Assembly (NCBI GenBank): GCA_023374025.1
Contig: SIJG01000048.1
Span: 268,511-332,510 of the forward strand
Length of the DNA: 64,000 nt
Reading direction: 5' to 3'
Source: Heterodera schachtii
Taxonomy: Eukaryota; Nematoda; Chromadorea; Rhabditida; Heteroderidae
This document shows, piece by piece, positions 34,883-44,984 of this stretch. The stretch's first letter is position 1, and each line of letters opens with the position of its first letter. The notes beneath the pieces were generated by a model, which searched no databases, was not told where the DNA came from, and saw nothing but the letters and a program-made list of their open reading frames with translations. Both the position numbers and the translations under genes were made by a program.

Positions 34883-34924
34883 GCTAATTTTCTGTTATTT
34901 ATATTCCTTATTTCGAGTGGGGAT
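34880..34924 (+). pseudogene. Truncated signal-peptide exon after copy A
   Basis: ATG followed by ANFLLFIFLISSGD and stop. Position relative to the upstream block equals that of the intact gene at 37813, whose leader begins similarly with MAN. Either a decayed paralogue or a first exon with an unrecognised donor. Confidence 0.45.
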
Positions 34925-35292
34925 TGACCAAAATTTAATAAATATTGGATTGTACATATATAGAAGAGTTTCTTCACAAACTTAATCAATTCGTAATTAT
35001 TTAATCAATAAAGATAATCAAATTCCCTAAATAAAAATACCATTTGCTCTGGCATCTGTCTGCCGTTAAATTCTGGCATTTTTTACAAAAAAAAAAATTG
35101 AAAAACAGAATTGAACTAAGTTATGGGAAAAAAGCAACAAAAAAAACAACAAATTGGGTACTTTTAAATTGGGATGTTATTTTTTGTTACCTGATATGCC
35201 TCATATATGGCTAATATTTAGGATTTTTAAGCCAAATTTTGAACCTAGAGAATTTGGAAAAATTTAAAATTGAACTATATACAAATAAAATC

Positions 35293-35840
35293 TTAAAAGC
35301 GAAAAATATACATAATGGGTGGATATCGAAAGGAATAATTTTTTCGTGATTCAAAATCAAAATGATTGATATTTAAGCAAAGGATGCCATTGTTTTCGGC
35401 CCCGTTGTTCCCTCCAATTGTCGTGATGTGTTGAACATGGCCAACACTGCTCGGCTGCGGAATTGCATTGTTGTTAAAAAGCGGCATGGCAATTGCTGCT
35501 GATGTTGTCCAATTTTTCATTAAGAAAATGCCGCCGACCAATGGCAATTTTCTGATATGTTTGCGATATTCACTGCTAAAAATTTGAAAAAATTCGAAGG
35601 AAAGTGTGCTAATTGACTTAAACGAGTTGAATTTAACACTAGGGTGATGGCACGTTCTGCAATGCTTCAGAACGAATGACAAATGACTGTTCCAAGGTAG
35701 TGATGGCAAGGAGTTTGATTGTTGTTTTAACTTGTTGAGCTTTAACAATCGAAGCATTTGCGGGAATCAAGAGTGTGGCGTTACAAGACGAATGAAGTGT
35801 TGTTTTCACTTTTTGTTTTTGTTTCAATTTGTGAAGCCAT
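35293..35840 (-). CDS. Unknown protein, two exons
   Basis: From ATG at 35840 the frame reads MASQIETKTKSENNTSFVL; after a one-base shift it continues TLLIPANASIVKAQQVKTTI and EQSFVIRSEALQNVPSP to donor gtgtta (exon end 35640). Exon 2 (35572-35293, after tttttagcag) joins in phase 2 and reads EYRKHIRKLPLVGGIFLMKN, then NNNAIPQPSSVGHVQHITT to a stop. No signal peptide, domain or family recognised. Confidence 0.4.
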
Positions 35841-36456
35841 TTCGCTGTAAATGATTAATAGGGAGCATGTTTTATGTAAGAAAAATCCCGAATTATGTAA
35901 AAAAAAATATGTATAAAAAACACTGAAATATGTATGAAATATATACAAAAATCCTGAAATATGTACTAAAATATTTAAATAAAATTTTTTAAATGGTGAT
36001 TTTTTGTAAAAAAAATTCTTTCTAAAGGGTGAAATAGGCACAAATTGCCATAAAAATGACCTAAATAGGCATAGATTATCCTTTAATATTTTAAAAATTA
36101 ATTTTTAATATCCTATTTTCGAAAAAAAAAAACTATTTTTTGGGGCACATTTTCAAAAAAAAAATTTTTATTTTTCACAAAAAATTTCTATAAATTTTCA
36201 AAATTTTTGAAAAAATTGCGAATTTTCGGATATTTTTGGGGACATTTATTAAAAAATTCCTTAAAAATTCTCAAAAAATGCAAAATATGTACGAAAAAAT
36301 GCGAAAAAGTCCAAAATATGTATAAAAATATGTACATATGTAATATGTAAAAAAATGATCCCTAATGATTAACTAAATACATTTGAAAATATGTAAATTG
36401 ATATTTTCTAGAGCCTGAAAATTCCAAGAAATTATTTTGTTTTTTGATTTGCTGAT
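35841..36456. other. Repeat-rich stretch of ATATGTA words
   Basis: Many TATGTAC/TATGTATAAAAA words as also seen at 29130-29205, plus A/T homopolymers. No gene. Confidence 0.4.
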
Positions 36457-36960
36457 TTAACCAAGTATTTGTATTTTTGCAATTTTTTGGCGCCCAAACG
36501 CCGGCGCCGAAACGCCAACGCCGAAACGCGTGGGTCCCTCGATCGGAGAGGGAATCATAAGAAATTTTTTAAAAATCATCCGTTTTTCAATTCTAAAAAA
36601 TTCTTCTCCAAGTTTTTTCTTCCAATTATAAATATTCTGTTGAGAAGTGTTCACAATTTTCGCCATTTCATATTCACGAATTCTTGGATTTTCTCTTTTT
36701 ATTTGCCAAAATTTATTAATTTTTTCCCTTTTTTTCTTTCTTTGTTATCTTTTTCTTGCTAATGCCAAATTTTCTCTTCCATTTTCCAATTGTTCCACGG
36801 TTTACGCAAATTTTCTTTGAAATTTCGGCATAATTTTGTTGCCATTCGATTTGCGAATATTTTTTTTTGTTTATATTCGTTTATTATTTCAATAAATTTT
36901 TGAGAATTTCAATTTTTCTTCATCAGTCTTTGGTTGGCGTTCAAGCTGGAAAAAGCGGAT
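36457..36960 (-). pseudogene. Decayed HTH-family copy
   Basis: Minus strand reads REYEMAKIVNTSQQNIYNWK and further right a second fragment with CRNFKENLRK, the same module order as 10962-11261 but interrupted. The left part holds a GCCGAAACGCC simple repeat near 36490-36530. Confidence 0.45.
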
Positions 36961-37604
36961 TTTCATAAAAATCTCTGAGTGCATAAAAAAATTCTAAAAT
37001 TTGGCAAGGTGCTAGGCCTTATACCAAAGTAATTTCATGCAAAATTTCAAACTCTCTGAAAACAATGAGCTGTGTTAGAAAATTCCGCTTGGCAATTTGT
37101 GCAAGTTTTTTATTTTATGAAAACTTTCTAATAATTTCTTAGCAAATATTGCCATTTTTAAATCAAATATTTTGTCAAGAAAAAAAATTTAGGGGAAGGT
37201 TTTTGAGAAATTTTTTTCGTTTCTTTGTGTGTATTTTTTTAATTTTTAGGTCGATTATTCTTTGGTCACAGAATAGGAAAGTACCTAATTTTTTGTTTTA
37301 TTGTTATCATTCTATTGCCCAAATTATTTTTTACTAATCTGCAAAATTTCCAAAATTTTGCCAAGTTCCAAAAGAGTTATGGCTAAAAATGTTTGAAAAA
37401 CCTAGTTCCTGTTTTCTTTTTGGCTATAACTTTGTTCGATTCGGCTTAATAATCCCAAAATTTTCCATTTGCTCTAAAGTATTAATGACAGAAATAATGT
37501 AAAAATGTTTGCACAGTCGACTTTACATTTATGTGAGAACCGTTCCTCCGCCATTTAACCAAAAATATTTTTATGGTTAACGGAAAAATTAAAATTAGTA
37601 AAAT

Positions 37605-37812
37605 CGAGTTTCACAACGCCAAACAAAACATATTAAAACTTACTAATGATGTCATTAAATGCAAACACAGATTAGTCAGCACAATGCTAATTCTCCGTTC
37701 CCAAAATATTTTTCAAAAATTCTTCACAAAATTTTTGCTATTTAAACGGAATCCAATTTGCAAATTTCAATCATTGCTCACAATTAAATACGAAAATATA
37801 AATTTATCTTGA
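37605..37812 (+). promoter_or_regulatory. Conserved upstream block, copy B (promoter of the coiled-coil gene)
   Basis: Second copy of the block at 34689-34882, ending at the ATG of the gene below. Conserved words include TGATGTCATTAAATGCA and ATTAGTCAGCACAATGCTA. Which words bind factors cannot be told. Confidence 0.6.
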
Positions 37813-38828
37813 ATGATGGCCAATTCGTCTCTGATGTTGCCAATTTTCACTTTGTTTGTTGTGCTCATTGCGATCCAATTTTACGCCTCCGAGCAAAATC
37901 CAATTAGCGTTGACCTAGCGGTGATAAATTTTTGTTTAAATTTTAAATTTCTATTTAGTAATTATTAATCAATTAAAGAAAATTATAATCTATTAATAAA
38001 ATACCATGTTCTCTGTATTTTTTGATACTTCAAATGTACTTTTTATTGTTTCGTAATTTGTTATTATAAATATGGATGATATTTTAGCTGCAAAAAAACT
38101 GCAGAAATTGTTAGGTTTGAATTTTTGAGAAATCTTTTCATTTCTTAGGGGGTGTATTTTTAAAAAATCATAGAATCGATCCTTAGGTGTGTATTTTTTG
38201 TTTTTATTGCATTTTGTTCAAATTGCAAAACGCCAAAATATGTAGGTTAAAATAGGTTTTTTCAATTTTTTTTTTAGATTTTTTTAATATAAAAATAAAA
38301 ACCTAGAAATTAGGTTCTGATAACTGAAAAGTCGCTTACAACTACCAAGAAAAATGTTTTTTTTCAGGCCATAGGGAGGGAGCTCAGGCAAAAATATAAA
38401 AACGTAAAAATACCATCCCTAATTATAAATATGAGGATTTAAAGCAATTTTTAAATTGAATTTTTGACAAAAAACAAAAAAAATGTTTTCCGTGCGTTTC
38501 AGACCATAGGGAGCCAAAGAAAAAAAAAATAGGTAAAAACCTAAAAATATCATCCCTAATTATAAATAAGGGGATTTAATTCAAATTTTGAAATTGAAAA
38601 AAACATATTTATCTGGAATAAAAATTTTAGCAATTGGATCACCAAATTAATGAGAAACAGCAAAAAGCGAATCAATTGCGACAACAAATTGCAAGTGAAA
38701 ACAACCCGGAGATTAAGCAGTCGGAAATGCGCACATTGCAAGCAATGATTGAAGAGATAAACAATTTGCAAGCGCAAAGGAAATCGTATCAAAACACGGA
38801 CCAAAATGCTCAGAACAATTTGGGATGA
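37813..38828 (+). CDS. Small secreted coiled-coil protein, two exons, complete
   Basis: Exons 37813-37920 and 38631-38828 join in phase 0 to give 101 residues. Residues 1-25 are a signal peptide (LMLPIFTLFVVLIAIQFYA). The mature protein begins SEQNPISVDLA and is Gln/Asn/Glu-rich with heptad-like spacing (LDHQINEKQQKANQLRQQIA, MRTLQAMIEEINNLQAQRKS), so a coiled coil is likely. No Cys. The frame is clean, unlike most genes here. Function unknown; a secreted effector is plausible in a plant parasite but is inference. A second ATG follows the first directly. Confidence 0.7.
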
Positions 38829-39090
38829 GCAGCGGCGAGACAGCGAAATTGTAACGGAGATTTGCAAAGGAGATTTGGAAAGGGAAAAATAAAAATTCAA
38901 AAAAAACCTTTTAACTTTAAACATTGGGTGCCAGATTTTAGGAAATTAAAAAAATTAAAAAAATTGTTTTTAGTAAATTTTTCAAAAAATTCCAATCTAT
39001 TAAACCCTCCCCACTGGTTTTACAAAAAACCGAAAATAATTGATCTAAAAAAAATTAAAATTTTGCTTTTAATTTTTTGATAATTTGAAG

Positions 39091-39214
39091 ACATCACACG
39101 GCCCCCGCCCCGCGTCGGGACGAAATTGACGGCAAGCACTATTTTTTTGTGTCCAACGACGCAATGTTGGCGGACATCCAAGCCAACGAGTACCTGGAGT
39201 ACGGCACACATGAG
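39091..39214 (+). pseudogene. lin-2: LIN-2/CASK guanylate-kinase exon, isolated
   Basis: Reads DEIDGKHYFFVSNDAMLADI then NEYLEYGTHE before donor gtgggc, the part of the MAGUK guanylate-kinase-like domain after the TTRPPR loop. The loop itself (TRPP..RRDE) is split by a one-base shift in a GC-rich run near 39105. LIN-2/CASK organises membrane complexes in epithelia and synapses. The kinase, L27, PDZ and SH3 exons expected upstream are absent: the coiled-coil gene lies there instead. So this is a 3' gene fragment. Confidence 0.75.
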
Positions 39215-39385
39215 GTGGGCCAATTGGGGGGAAACAAATGGGGAAAATTGTATAAATTCTATTAAATAAACACAAAAAATTAAATTAATTGTTCCACTAA
39301 TTACTTAAGATTTTGTTTTTCTTATTAAAATTCTCAAAATAGACAAATTTTTAAATCCCTATATAAATAGAAAAATATTACATAA

Positions 39386-40100
39386 TGTGGGCAAAAAGCC
39401 ACAAAAATATGCGCTTCCCTGCAGAAGGGGAAGCTGACTCTCCCGGTAGAAGGGGGGAGTCTTTAAGCAAAGCGAATTTCTGTCCAAAAGACAGAAATTC
39501 ACTGAGTGTCCAAAGGGACAATTAAAGGAGGAATTTCCTCTCCTTTACCGAAGGGACAATTTGGAAGGAGAAATTCTTCTCCTTTCCTTTGGTAAGCCTT
39601 TTCTGACCCTGTGGGGGTCAACGGCTTAATGGTCTGTATTAAAGGGCTCCTGAGTGTCCCTTTTACAGAAAATGAAAAGACAGACCTTTTTCTTAACCTT
39701 TATTCAAATTAACACAATTACAATTTAATGCACAAATACAATTTATATACACCCTTTGGCTTAGTTGGACAGAAAACTGTCCAACTGACTTAATGCTGAT
39801 ACAAGCAGAAGTGCTTGTAGAAATCTCACAATAAGTGATTTGTAGAAATATGCAAAAAGCAAAAAGTGAAGAAAATGGAGAATGGGCCGGGCTTTTATAC
39901 CCTCACAAATCAATGGGGGCGGGGCCAGGCACGTGAAAAATGTGCACAAGCAGATGGACAAAAATCCATTAAAATGGTGACTCATAACGAAAATGAAGAA
40001 AAACAATGAGTCATAATAAAGAAGGGAGCGAACGAAGGAAATTGATAGGCAAAATTAATTAAAATTTGATCGGAATTTTAATGTGTCGCTTTTGGCGACA
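39386..40100 (-). repeat. BEL/Pao 3' LTR
   Basis: 715 bp, TGTGGGC...GGCGACA on the plus strand. Differs from the 5' LTR by a few substitutions and one- or two-base indels. Confidence 0.92.
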
Positions 40101-40159
40101 TTCTCCGGGCCTCCGAGTATGACGACATCTGTTGCCGTCCTCCACCAGAGTTCTTTTCA

Positions 40160-42067
40160 TCATCGGTTCATCTGAAGTCGACGAGGCACTCTCGGTGGAC
40201 GATTCTCCAAACGTCCATCTGGTCGCTGTGCTCGGTCACGTGGAGGAGGGTGAGGTACCTCCACCACTGCAGGCTCTCTCCAGGCAACTCCGACTCTGGT
40301 TCGGATGTTGACTAATTCGATCGGATAAAGATCGATAAGCATCCCTTGCTCACGCGGGCTAAAGCCCACATATTCTTGTATGCACGGCATTATTGGGTCC
40401 ACTTGAAGGCCCAACCGTACATAATGGTCAAAAAGGGTTATGCCCGGAGAGATGAAGAGACCCTCCGGACCATAACAGGTGAATCCTTCAAAATGGATCT
40501 CGGCAATTCTGCCAAAATGTTCGCCAAGAAGAGCGGATCCTTCGCGAAGTTCTCCGCGAAGGCGTACTTCGACAGCACGGCGCTCCCGTGCTGTTTCATA
40601 CCAATGCGGTCCATAAAACCGCTCAATCCATGAGCTCAATGGCTCAATTTGGCGAGGAACAGGAGGTTCCTGCCAACGAGGAATTCTATCCTCCTCTACG
40701 AATCTTGGATCACCAAGACCATAAAGGCGATCATTGAAAACCTCGGCATTTTCGGGTATTACAACCCGATGAGCCGAGAAGTAAGGCCCTTCTCGAAGGG
40801 GAATAGGCATTCTATGGCAGAATGATTTGAAGAGTGTGGTTGGGTGGCAAATCCGCCCCCCTTTTATACCACCATCCAATGGAAGTGATGAATCATTCCC
40901 CAGAACAAGGGATGACTCAAAAAAATTTTTGAATGCCGAGGAGATAGGACGTGATTCAACACCACATCCGAAGGATCCTCCCCCGGCCAAGTACAGTATT
41001 GCCAATACTGTAGGTACATTACCATAACCCTTTCTCGTTAAAGACCAGGAAATTAATTTCCAAAGTCTAAAGAAAGGAGAAATTTTAATGAAAATTGTAA
41101 GGCAAATTATGCCTATACAAATTATCATTACAAAGGTAAGCGAAGATTGAAGGCCAACCAAAGACCAAAGGGTCTCCTTCCAATCAAAATTCCATTTAGG
41201 CCAAATGGATTGGCTATCCATCACTCTTTCGGAGTGATTTGGGCTGTAATCTTCTATTTGTTCGGGTTGGACATAGTGTAATGTCCCGCTTAGAACAAAA
41301 GAAGTGTTTCCAGCCAAACATTTTGTTTGGCATTTTGTGTCAATTCTGGCTTTATCAAAAGCCAAAATTGTTTGATAAATTGATGCGTTGGAATCACATT
41401 TTGTTGAAAAATGTGTTCCATCATCACATTTAATTTCGGCAAGAGAATTGCCAAAATTTGTCGAGCACACATAACGGAATTGTGCTCCCGTTGAACATCT
41501 GTAACACCCAGATATGTTCAACGGCAAAATTGTGCAAAGGCTTTGGTGAAGTTCCAAAGCCATTTGGAGACCTTCGATTTGAAGGTTTAATTGGACAGGA
41601 CTAAATCCTGTCAAGGCAATTATCTTTCTCCCAGTATTTCTGAGTTGATAATTTTTAATGTTTAATGGAAGCCTTCTCTCAGGACTTTCCATTAACTTTT
41701 CAAGGTTATGTGAACGGCAATTGCAGTTCACTAAACCTGATGAATGGTCAGGTATGCAATCAGTGCATGCCTGAACGCCAAGACTGCAATTGAAATCAAT
41801 TGCTTCTTGTCGACTTTTACAGTTAAAGTCAATTTTTAATGGCTCTCTGCACCGCCAAACGCCATTGTTTTGTAAACACGGCGTGATGTCCAATTTTGAG
41901 AAGCTGTTGCCCTTGGCCTCCTCTCTTTCGGAGGCCGATTTGGGCCAGCTAAATAAATTATTGGCCTGATAAATTGAATTATCAGCCAAATAATCATATA
42001 AAGTCCTGAAAACAGGACTTTTAATATGGAAAAAACCACAAAGCTTATGCTTATGAGTGATAAGCAA
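40160..42067 (-). CDS. BEL env-like glycoprotein, second part, with a long cytoplasmic tail
   Basis: 635 codons overlapping the previous frame. A Cys-rich ectodomain with GCYRCSTGAQFRYVC and later CDDGTHFSTKC resembles the Gc fusion glycoproteins of phlebovirus-like envelopes known from some nematode BEL elements (inference from the Cys pattern only). A transmembrane segment (LTFVMIICIGIICLTIFI) is followed by about 290 further residues, unusual for such a protein, including GLGDPRFVEEDRIPRWQEPP and an Arg/Pro-rich end. The protein would act in membrane fusion if functional. Breaks in frame with the upstream part are left as seen. Confidence 0.7.
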   Translation of the reverse strand: MLITHKHKLCGFFHIKSPVFRTLYDYLADNSIYQANNLFSWPKSASEREEAKGNSFSKLDITPCLQNNGVWRCREPLKIDFNCKSRQEAIDFNCSLGVQACTDCIPDHSSGLVNCNCRSHNLEKLMESPERRLPLNIKNYQLRNTGRKIIALTGFSPVQLNLQIEGLQMALELHQSLCTILPLNISGCYRCSTGAQFRYVCSTNFGNSLAEIKCDDGTHFSTKCDSNASIYQTILAFDKARIDTKCQTKCLAGNTSFVLSGTLHYVQPEQIEDYSPNHSERVMDSQSIWPKWNFDWKETLWSLVGLQSSLTFVMIICIGIICLTIFIKISPFFRLWKLISWSLTRKGYGNVPTVLAILYLAGGGSFGCGVESRPISSAFKNFFESSLVLGNDSSLPLDGGIKGGRICHPTTLFKSFCHRMPIPLREGPYFSAHRVVIPENAEVFNDRLYGLGDPRFVEEDRIPRWQEPPVPRQIEPLSSWIERFYGPHWYETARERRAVEVRLRGELREGSALLGEHFGRIAEIHFEGFTCYGPEGLFISPGITLFDHYVRLGLQVDPIMPCIQEYVGFSPREQGMLIDLYPIELVNIRTRVGVAWREPAVVEVPHPPPRDRAQRPDGRLENRPPRVPRRLQMNR

Positions 42068-43797
42068 AGCCCCCCTGCTAGCATTGATGAAATCAATGGG
42101 TAACAGGTTGGATTTGCCAACTGTTCAATGCAGAAATAGCATTCGATCAGTTCACACTCATCAACTGATGGACATAAAATGTCCTTTTTGAACATGTGTT
42201 TCGAATCCATCCAAAAATGACCTTGGCATTGATAGTCATTTAGGAGAATTTCCTTTGGTAGCTCGTAAGTGAGCTTCTTTACATTCGCATGAATGTAACA
42301 GTTCTCTGCACAGCAGAGCTCAACTTTATTTATTTCTTTTGGAATCTTTGCCTTAACGCCTTTGTTAAAGCAAAGAAGTTTGCACTCATTACAATTATTG
42401 GTTGGATAAGATCCAACCAACGCAAGCATTGCAAAAACGATGGAAAGACAGTTCAAAACTGGCCCCATCTTTGCTTTGCTACGAGTGATCATGCCATGCC
42501 GGTTCCGGTCAATTGGTTTTTTAACCAAGTGATGGATTTCAGTCTCTTTTTTACCCATTGGTACTTCCAAATGAGAATTTGCCTTCTCATTTGGTATTTG
42601 CGGAGTTTCATCTGAATTCTCTTCAAATTTTTCTTCATTTTCGGTAGGGTTATCTAACCCTACTTCCAATGGGAAAATCTTATTCACCGGACGGGTGATA
42701 ATGATTTTCCGAGGCATGGTTCCATACCTCTTAGATTTTATCCCATGAATTGGGAGTTCCAATTGAACGCTTCTAATGGCCCCTGGTCGGCCATTAAGCT
42801 CAATGATCCTTCCCAAAGACCATTGGTTTCGAGGAGTGAACTCCTCATGAATGAGGACGATCATTCCTTCCCTTGGTTCTGCTTTGTCCTGAAGACGGGG
42901 ACTTTTGTGGTCCCACTTACCTCTCTCCCGCAGGAGGAGTAGGTATTCTTTTTGCCACATTTCCCAGAAAAATTCGTGGCATTCCTTAGTTGCCTGAAAG
43001 AGGGCAACTAATTTTTGATGGGATGAAAGATTTCGATCCAATGGATCGAATTCTTCACCATTCGTGTCCCATTGAATTTGGACTTCCGGTTGAAGGAAGT
43101 CCACTGGACGAAGGGGCAGGAACTCATCCATCCCTTCTGACACAAAAGTAATAGGGCGATGGTTTAATGTGGCTTCAACTTCAGCCACAAAAGTTATGAG
43201 TTGATCATAACTGAGGACTTTTCTCCCCAAAGTCCTTTTGAAGCAATTTTTGCACAATTGGACAAGGCGTTCATAAACGCCACCTGCCCAAGGGCTGATT
43301 TGTGGAATGAATCGCCACTTAATTTTATTAAGTGCGAAAAATTCCTGCGTGTTTTGATCCACTCCTGGAGTGGTCAAATGCTCAATGGTTTTTTGAGCCA
43401 ATTTAAATGAAGTGGCATTGTCACTCCAAATTAAATCGGGCTTCCCTCTCCGACTTATGAAACGTCGGAGAACATTGAGAAATGACTCGGCAGTTGTGTC
43501 AAGCATGGCCTCCAAATGAACCGCTCGTGTTACGAGACAAGTCATAAGGAGTATCCATGCCTTGACTTTCTCTCCGGCCAACCGTGTTTCGGTTGGACCG
43601 AGAAAGTCAATGCCGATTGCTTTGAAAGGAGCCTGACGGCATACACGCTCGTTAGGCAAAGGGGGCATTTTTGGCAATGCAAACTGATAAGCTTGCATTC
43701 TTTTGCACCTAAGGCATTTCTTCAGTGCTTTTTTAACCTTAGTTCGGGCTCGAGGTGTCCAATGCCCGAGTAAAAACTCAGTGAGGGTGCCTTCCAC
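41836..43797 (-). CDS. BEL integrase followed by the start of the env-like region
   Basis: The N-terminal half has the integrase zinc-binding end (CLRCKRMQAY) and the DDE residues in IGIDFLGP, IWSDNATSF and SPWAGGVYERLVQL, then the BEL-type C-terminal domain (REGMIVLIHEEFTPRNQWSL). After KKPIDRNRHGMITRSKAKMG a hydrophobic signal-like segment starts a Cys-rich extracellular stretch (CNECKLLC, CCAENC, CELIECYFC) and a transmembrane run (CLSLISISFVVFSILKVLF). Integrase and the first env-like part are therefore in one frame, probably separated by splicing in life. The frame overlaps the next one. Confidence 0.85.
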   Translation of the reverse strand: MEGTLTEFLLGHWTPRARTKVKKALKKCLRCKRMQAYQFALPKMPPLPNERVCRQAPFKAIGIDFLGPTETRLAGEKVKAWILLMTCLVTRAVHLEAMLDTTAESFLNVLRRFISRRGKPDLIWSDNATSFKLAQKTIEHLTTPGVDQNTQEFFALNKIKWRFIPQISPWAGGVYERLVQLCKNCFKRTLGRKVLSYDQLITFVAEVEATLNHRPITFVSEGMDEFLPLRPVDFLQPEVQIQWDTNGEEFDPLDRNLSSHQKLVALFQATKECHEFFWEMWQKEYLLLLRERGKWDHKSPRLQDKAEPREGMIVLIHEEFTPRNQWSLGRIIELNGRPGAIRSVQLELPIHGIKSKRYGTMPRKIIITRPVNKIFPLEVGLDNPTENEEKFEENSDETPQIPNEKANSHLEVPMGKKETEIHHLVKKPIDRNRHGMITRSKAKMGPVLNCLSIVFAMLALVGSYPTNNCNECKLLCFNKGVKAKIPKEINKVELCCAENCYIHANVKKLTYELPKEILLNDYQCQGHFWMDSKHMFKKDILCPSVDECELIECYFCIEQLANPTCYPLISSMLAGGLCLSLISISFVVFSILKVLFSGLYMIIWLIIQFIRPIIYLAGPNRPPKERRPRATASQNWTSRRVYKTMAFGGAESH

Positions 43798-43898
43798 CCC
43801 AAAATGATGCCTTTTCTGGTGGCATTTTAAGATAATTAAGTCTCGGATGGAGGATTGTCCTCCGAGAATAATTGGATGGCTAAAACCAAAAGGTTGGT

Positions 43899-44984
43899 CT
43901 ACCGTCCCAACCTGGTTTTTAGCCTCAAAATCCCTTCACTATCCTTAAGAGAAGGATAGCTGAGGAAATCGTCAGCATTTTTTATTTGGTCCATGCGGAT
44001 CAGAAGGTTCTCTGCTAGGAGAACATCTTCTGCTGAAAATGGTCCTTTTTCGGACACTTTCACGATTTCTTTTCTATGACTCTCGAAAAACTGATGAGGA
44101 TTTCCCCTCTGAATAAGTTTCAGGCGGAGAAACCTTAAGACATAGAGTGTCACTTGGACAATTTTTGTCCAAGAGCTGAATCTTTTGGGGTCAATCAGAG
44201 GACTCTCAATCAGTTCCTCTGTTCTGGTATTAACGAAGAAAACTTTCTCTTCGTTCTCCAGAGACCCTTCCTCCAGATTCTCTGGAGGATCTTTTATTTT
44301 GAATTCCATTTCTTTAGGCCATTGGTTATGGTCTTCCTTAAGCCAGGAAGGCCCATTCCACCAGAGAGACTTATCCCTAAGCTCTCCTGGTTTTGCGCCT
44401 CGGGTTGCTATGTCCGCCGGATTCTCGGCTGTTCGGACGAAGTGAAAGGCGCATTCATTGAGAGTACGAATTTCCTTAACTCGTCTCTCAATGAATTTCG
44501 GTTGTGCTTCTTTTGAAGCAACCCAACTTAGAGCGATTTGTGAATCGCCCCAAAGATGGAGATTAGAAATTGGTCGCCGAATTTGATCGGCGATAAATTT
44601 AAGACCCCTTATCCCTATTAGAATGGCCATGAGTTCCATTCTAGGGATGGTTAATGCTTTTGAGGCATTTTTAGGCTTGAGTCTATTTTTGGAGAAAATA
44701 AGCCAAACTGAAATTTGGTTACCTTCTGCCGCTCTTAGATAAATTGCGGCTGCAAATGTGTGGATCGAAGCATCCACAAAAGCATGCAATTGAAGGGATG
44801 GGTTCCCTTGTAACATTGATCTCCGTGGGATTCTAATGGTCTGATCCTTCCAATTTTCTTGGAAAGATTCCCATTGAGTTTGTTCTTTCTCAGAAAGAAC
44901 ATCATCCCAGCCCTTCTTTTCTTCCCAAAGAGTTTGGAAGAAAAGCTTCAAGGGCTGAGCCATTAGTTGGGAACTCAAAGACAA
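43899..44984 (-). CDS. BEL pol, RNase H region
   Basis: 361 codons continuing the reverse transcriptase in another frame. RNase H carboxylates are visible in AFVDASIHTFAAAIY, TIPRMELMAIL and LWGDSQIALSW. It ends at a stop near 43899, shortly before the integrase frame. It would act on the RNA-DNA hybrid during reverse transcription. Confidence 0.85.
   Translation of the reverse strand: MSLSSQLMAQPLKLFFQTLWEEKKGWDDVLSEKEQTQWESFQENWKDQTIRIPRRSMLQGNPSLQLHAFVDASIHTFAAAIYLRAAEGNQISVWLIFSKNRLKPKNASKALTIPRMELMAILIGIRGLKFIADQIRRPISNLHLWGDSQIALSWVASKEAQPKFIERRVKEIRTLNECAFHFVRTAENPADIATRGAKPGELRDKSLWWNGPSWLKEDHNQWPKEMEFKIKDPPENLEEGSLENEEKVFFVNTRTEELIESPLIDPKRFSSWTKIVQVTLYVLRFLRLKLIQRGNPHQFFESHRKEIVKVSEKGPFSAEDVLLAENLLIRMDQIKNADDFLSYPSLKDSEGILRLKTRLGR

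Noticed and set aside
39761..40006. 81-codon minus-strand frame repeated at 48624 and 52572
   Set aside because: It lies in the LTR and occurs once per LTR; an unspliced LTR frame without recognisable features.
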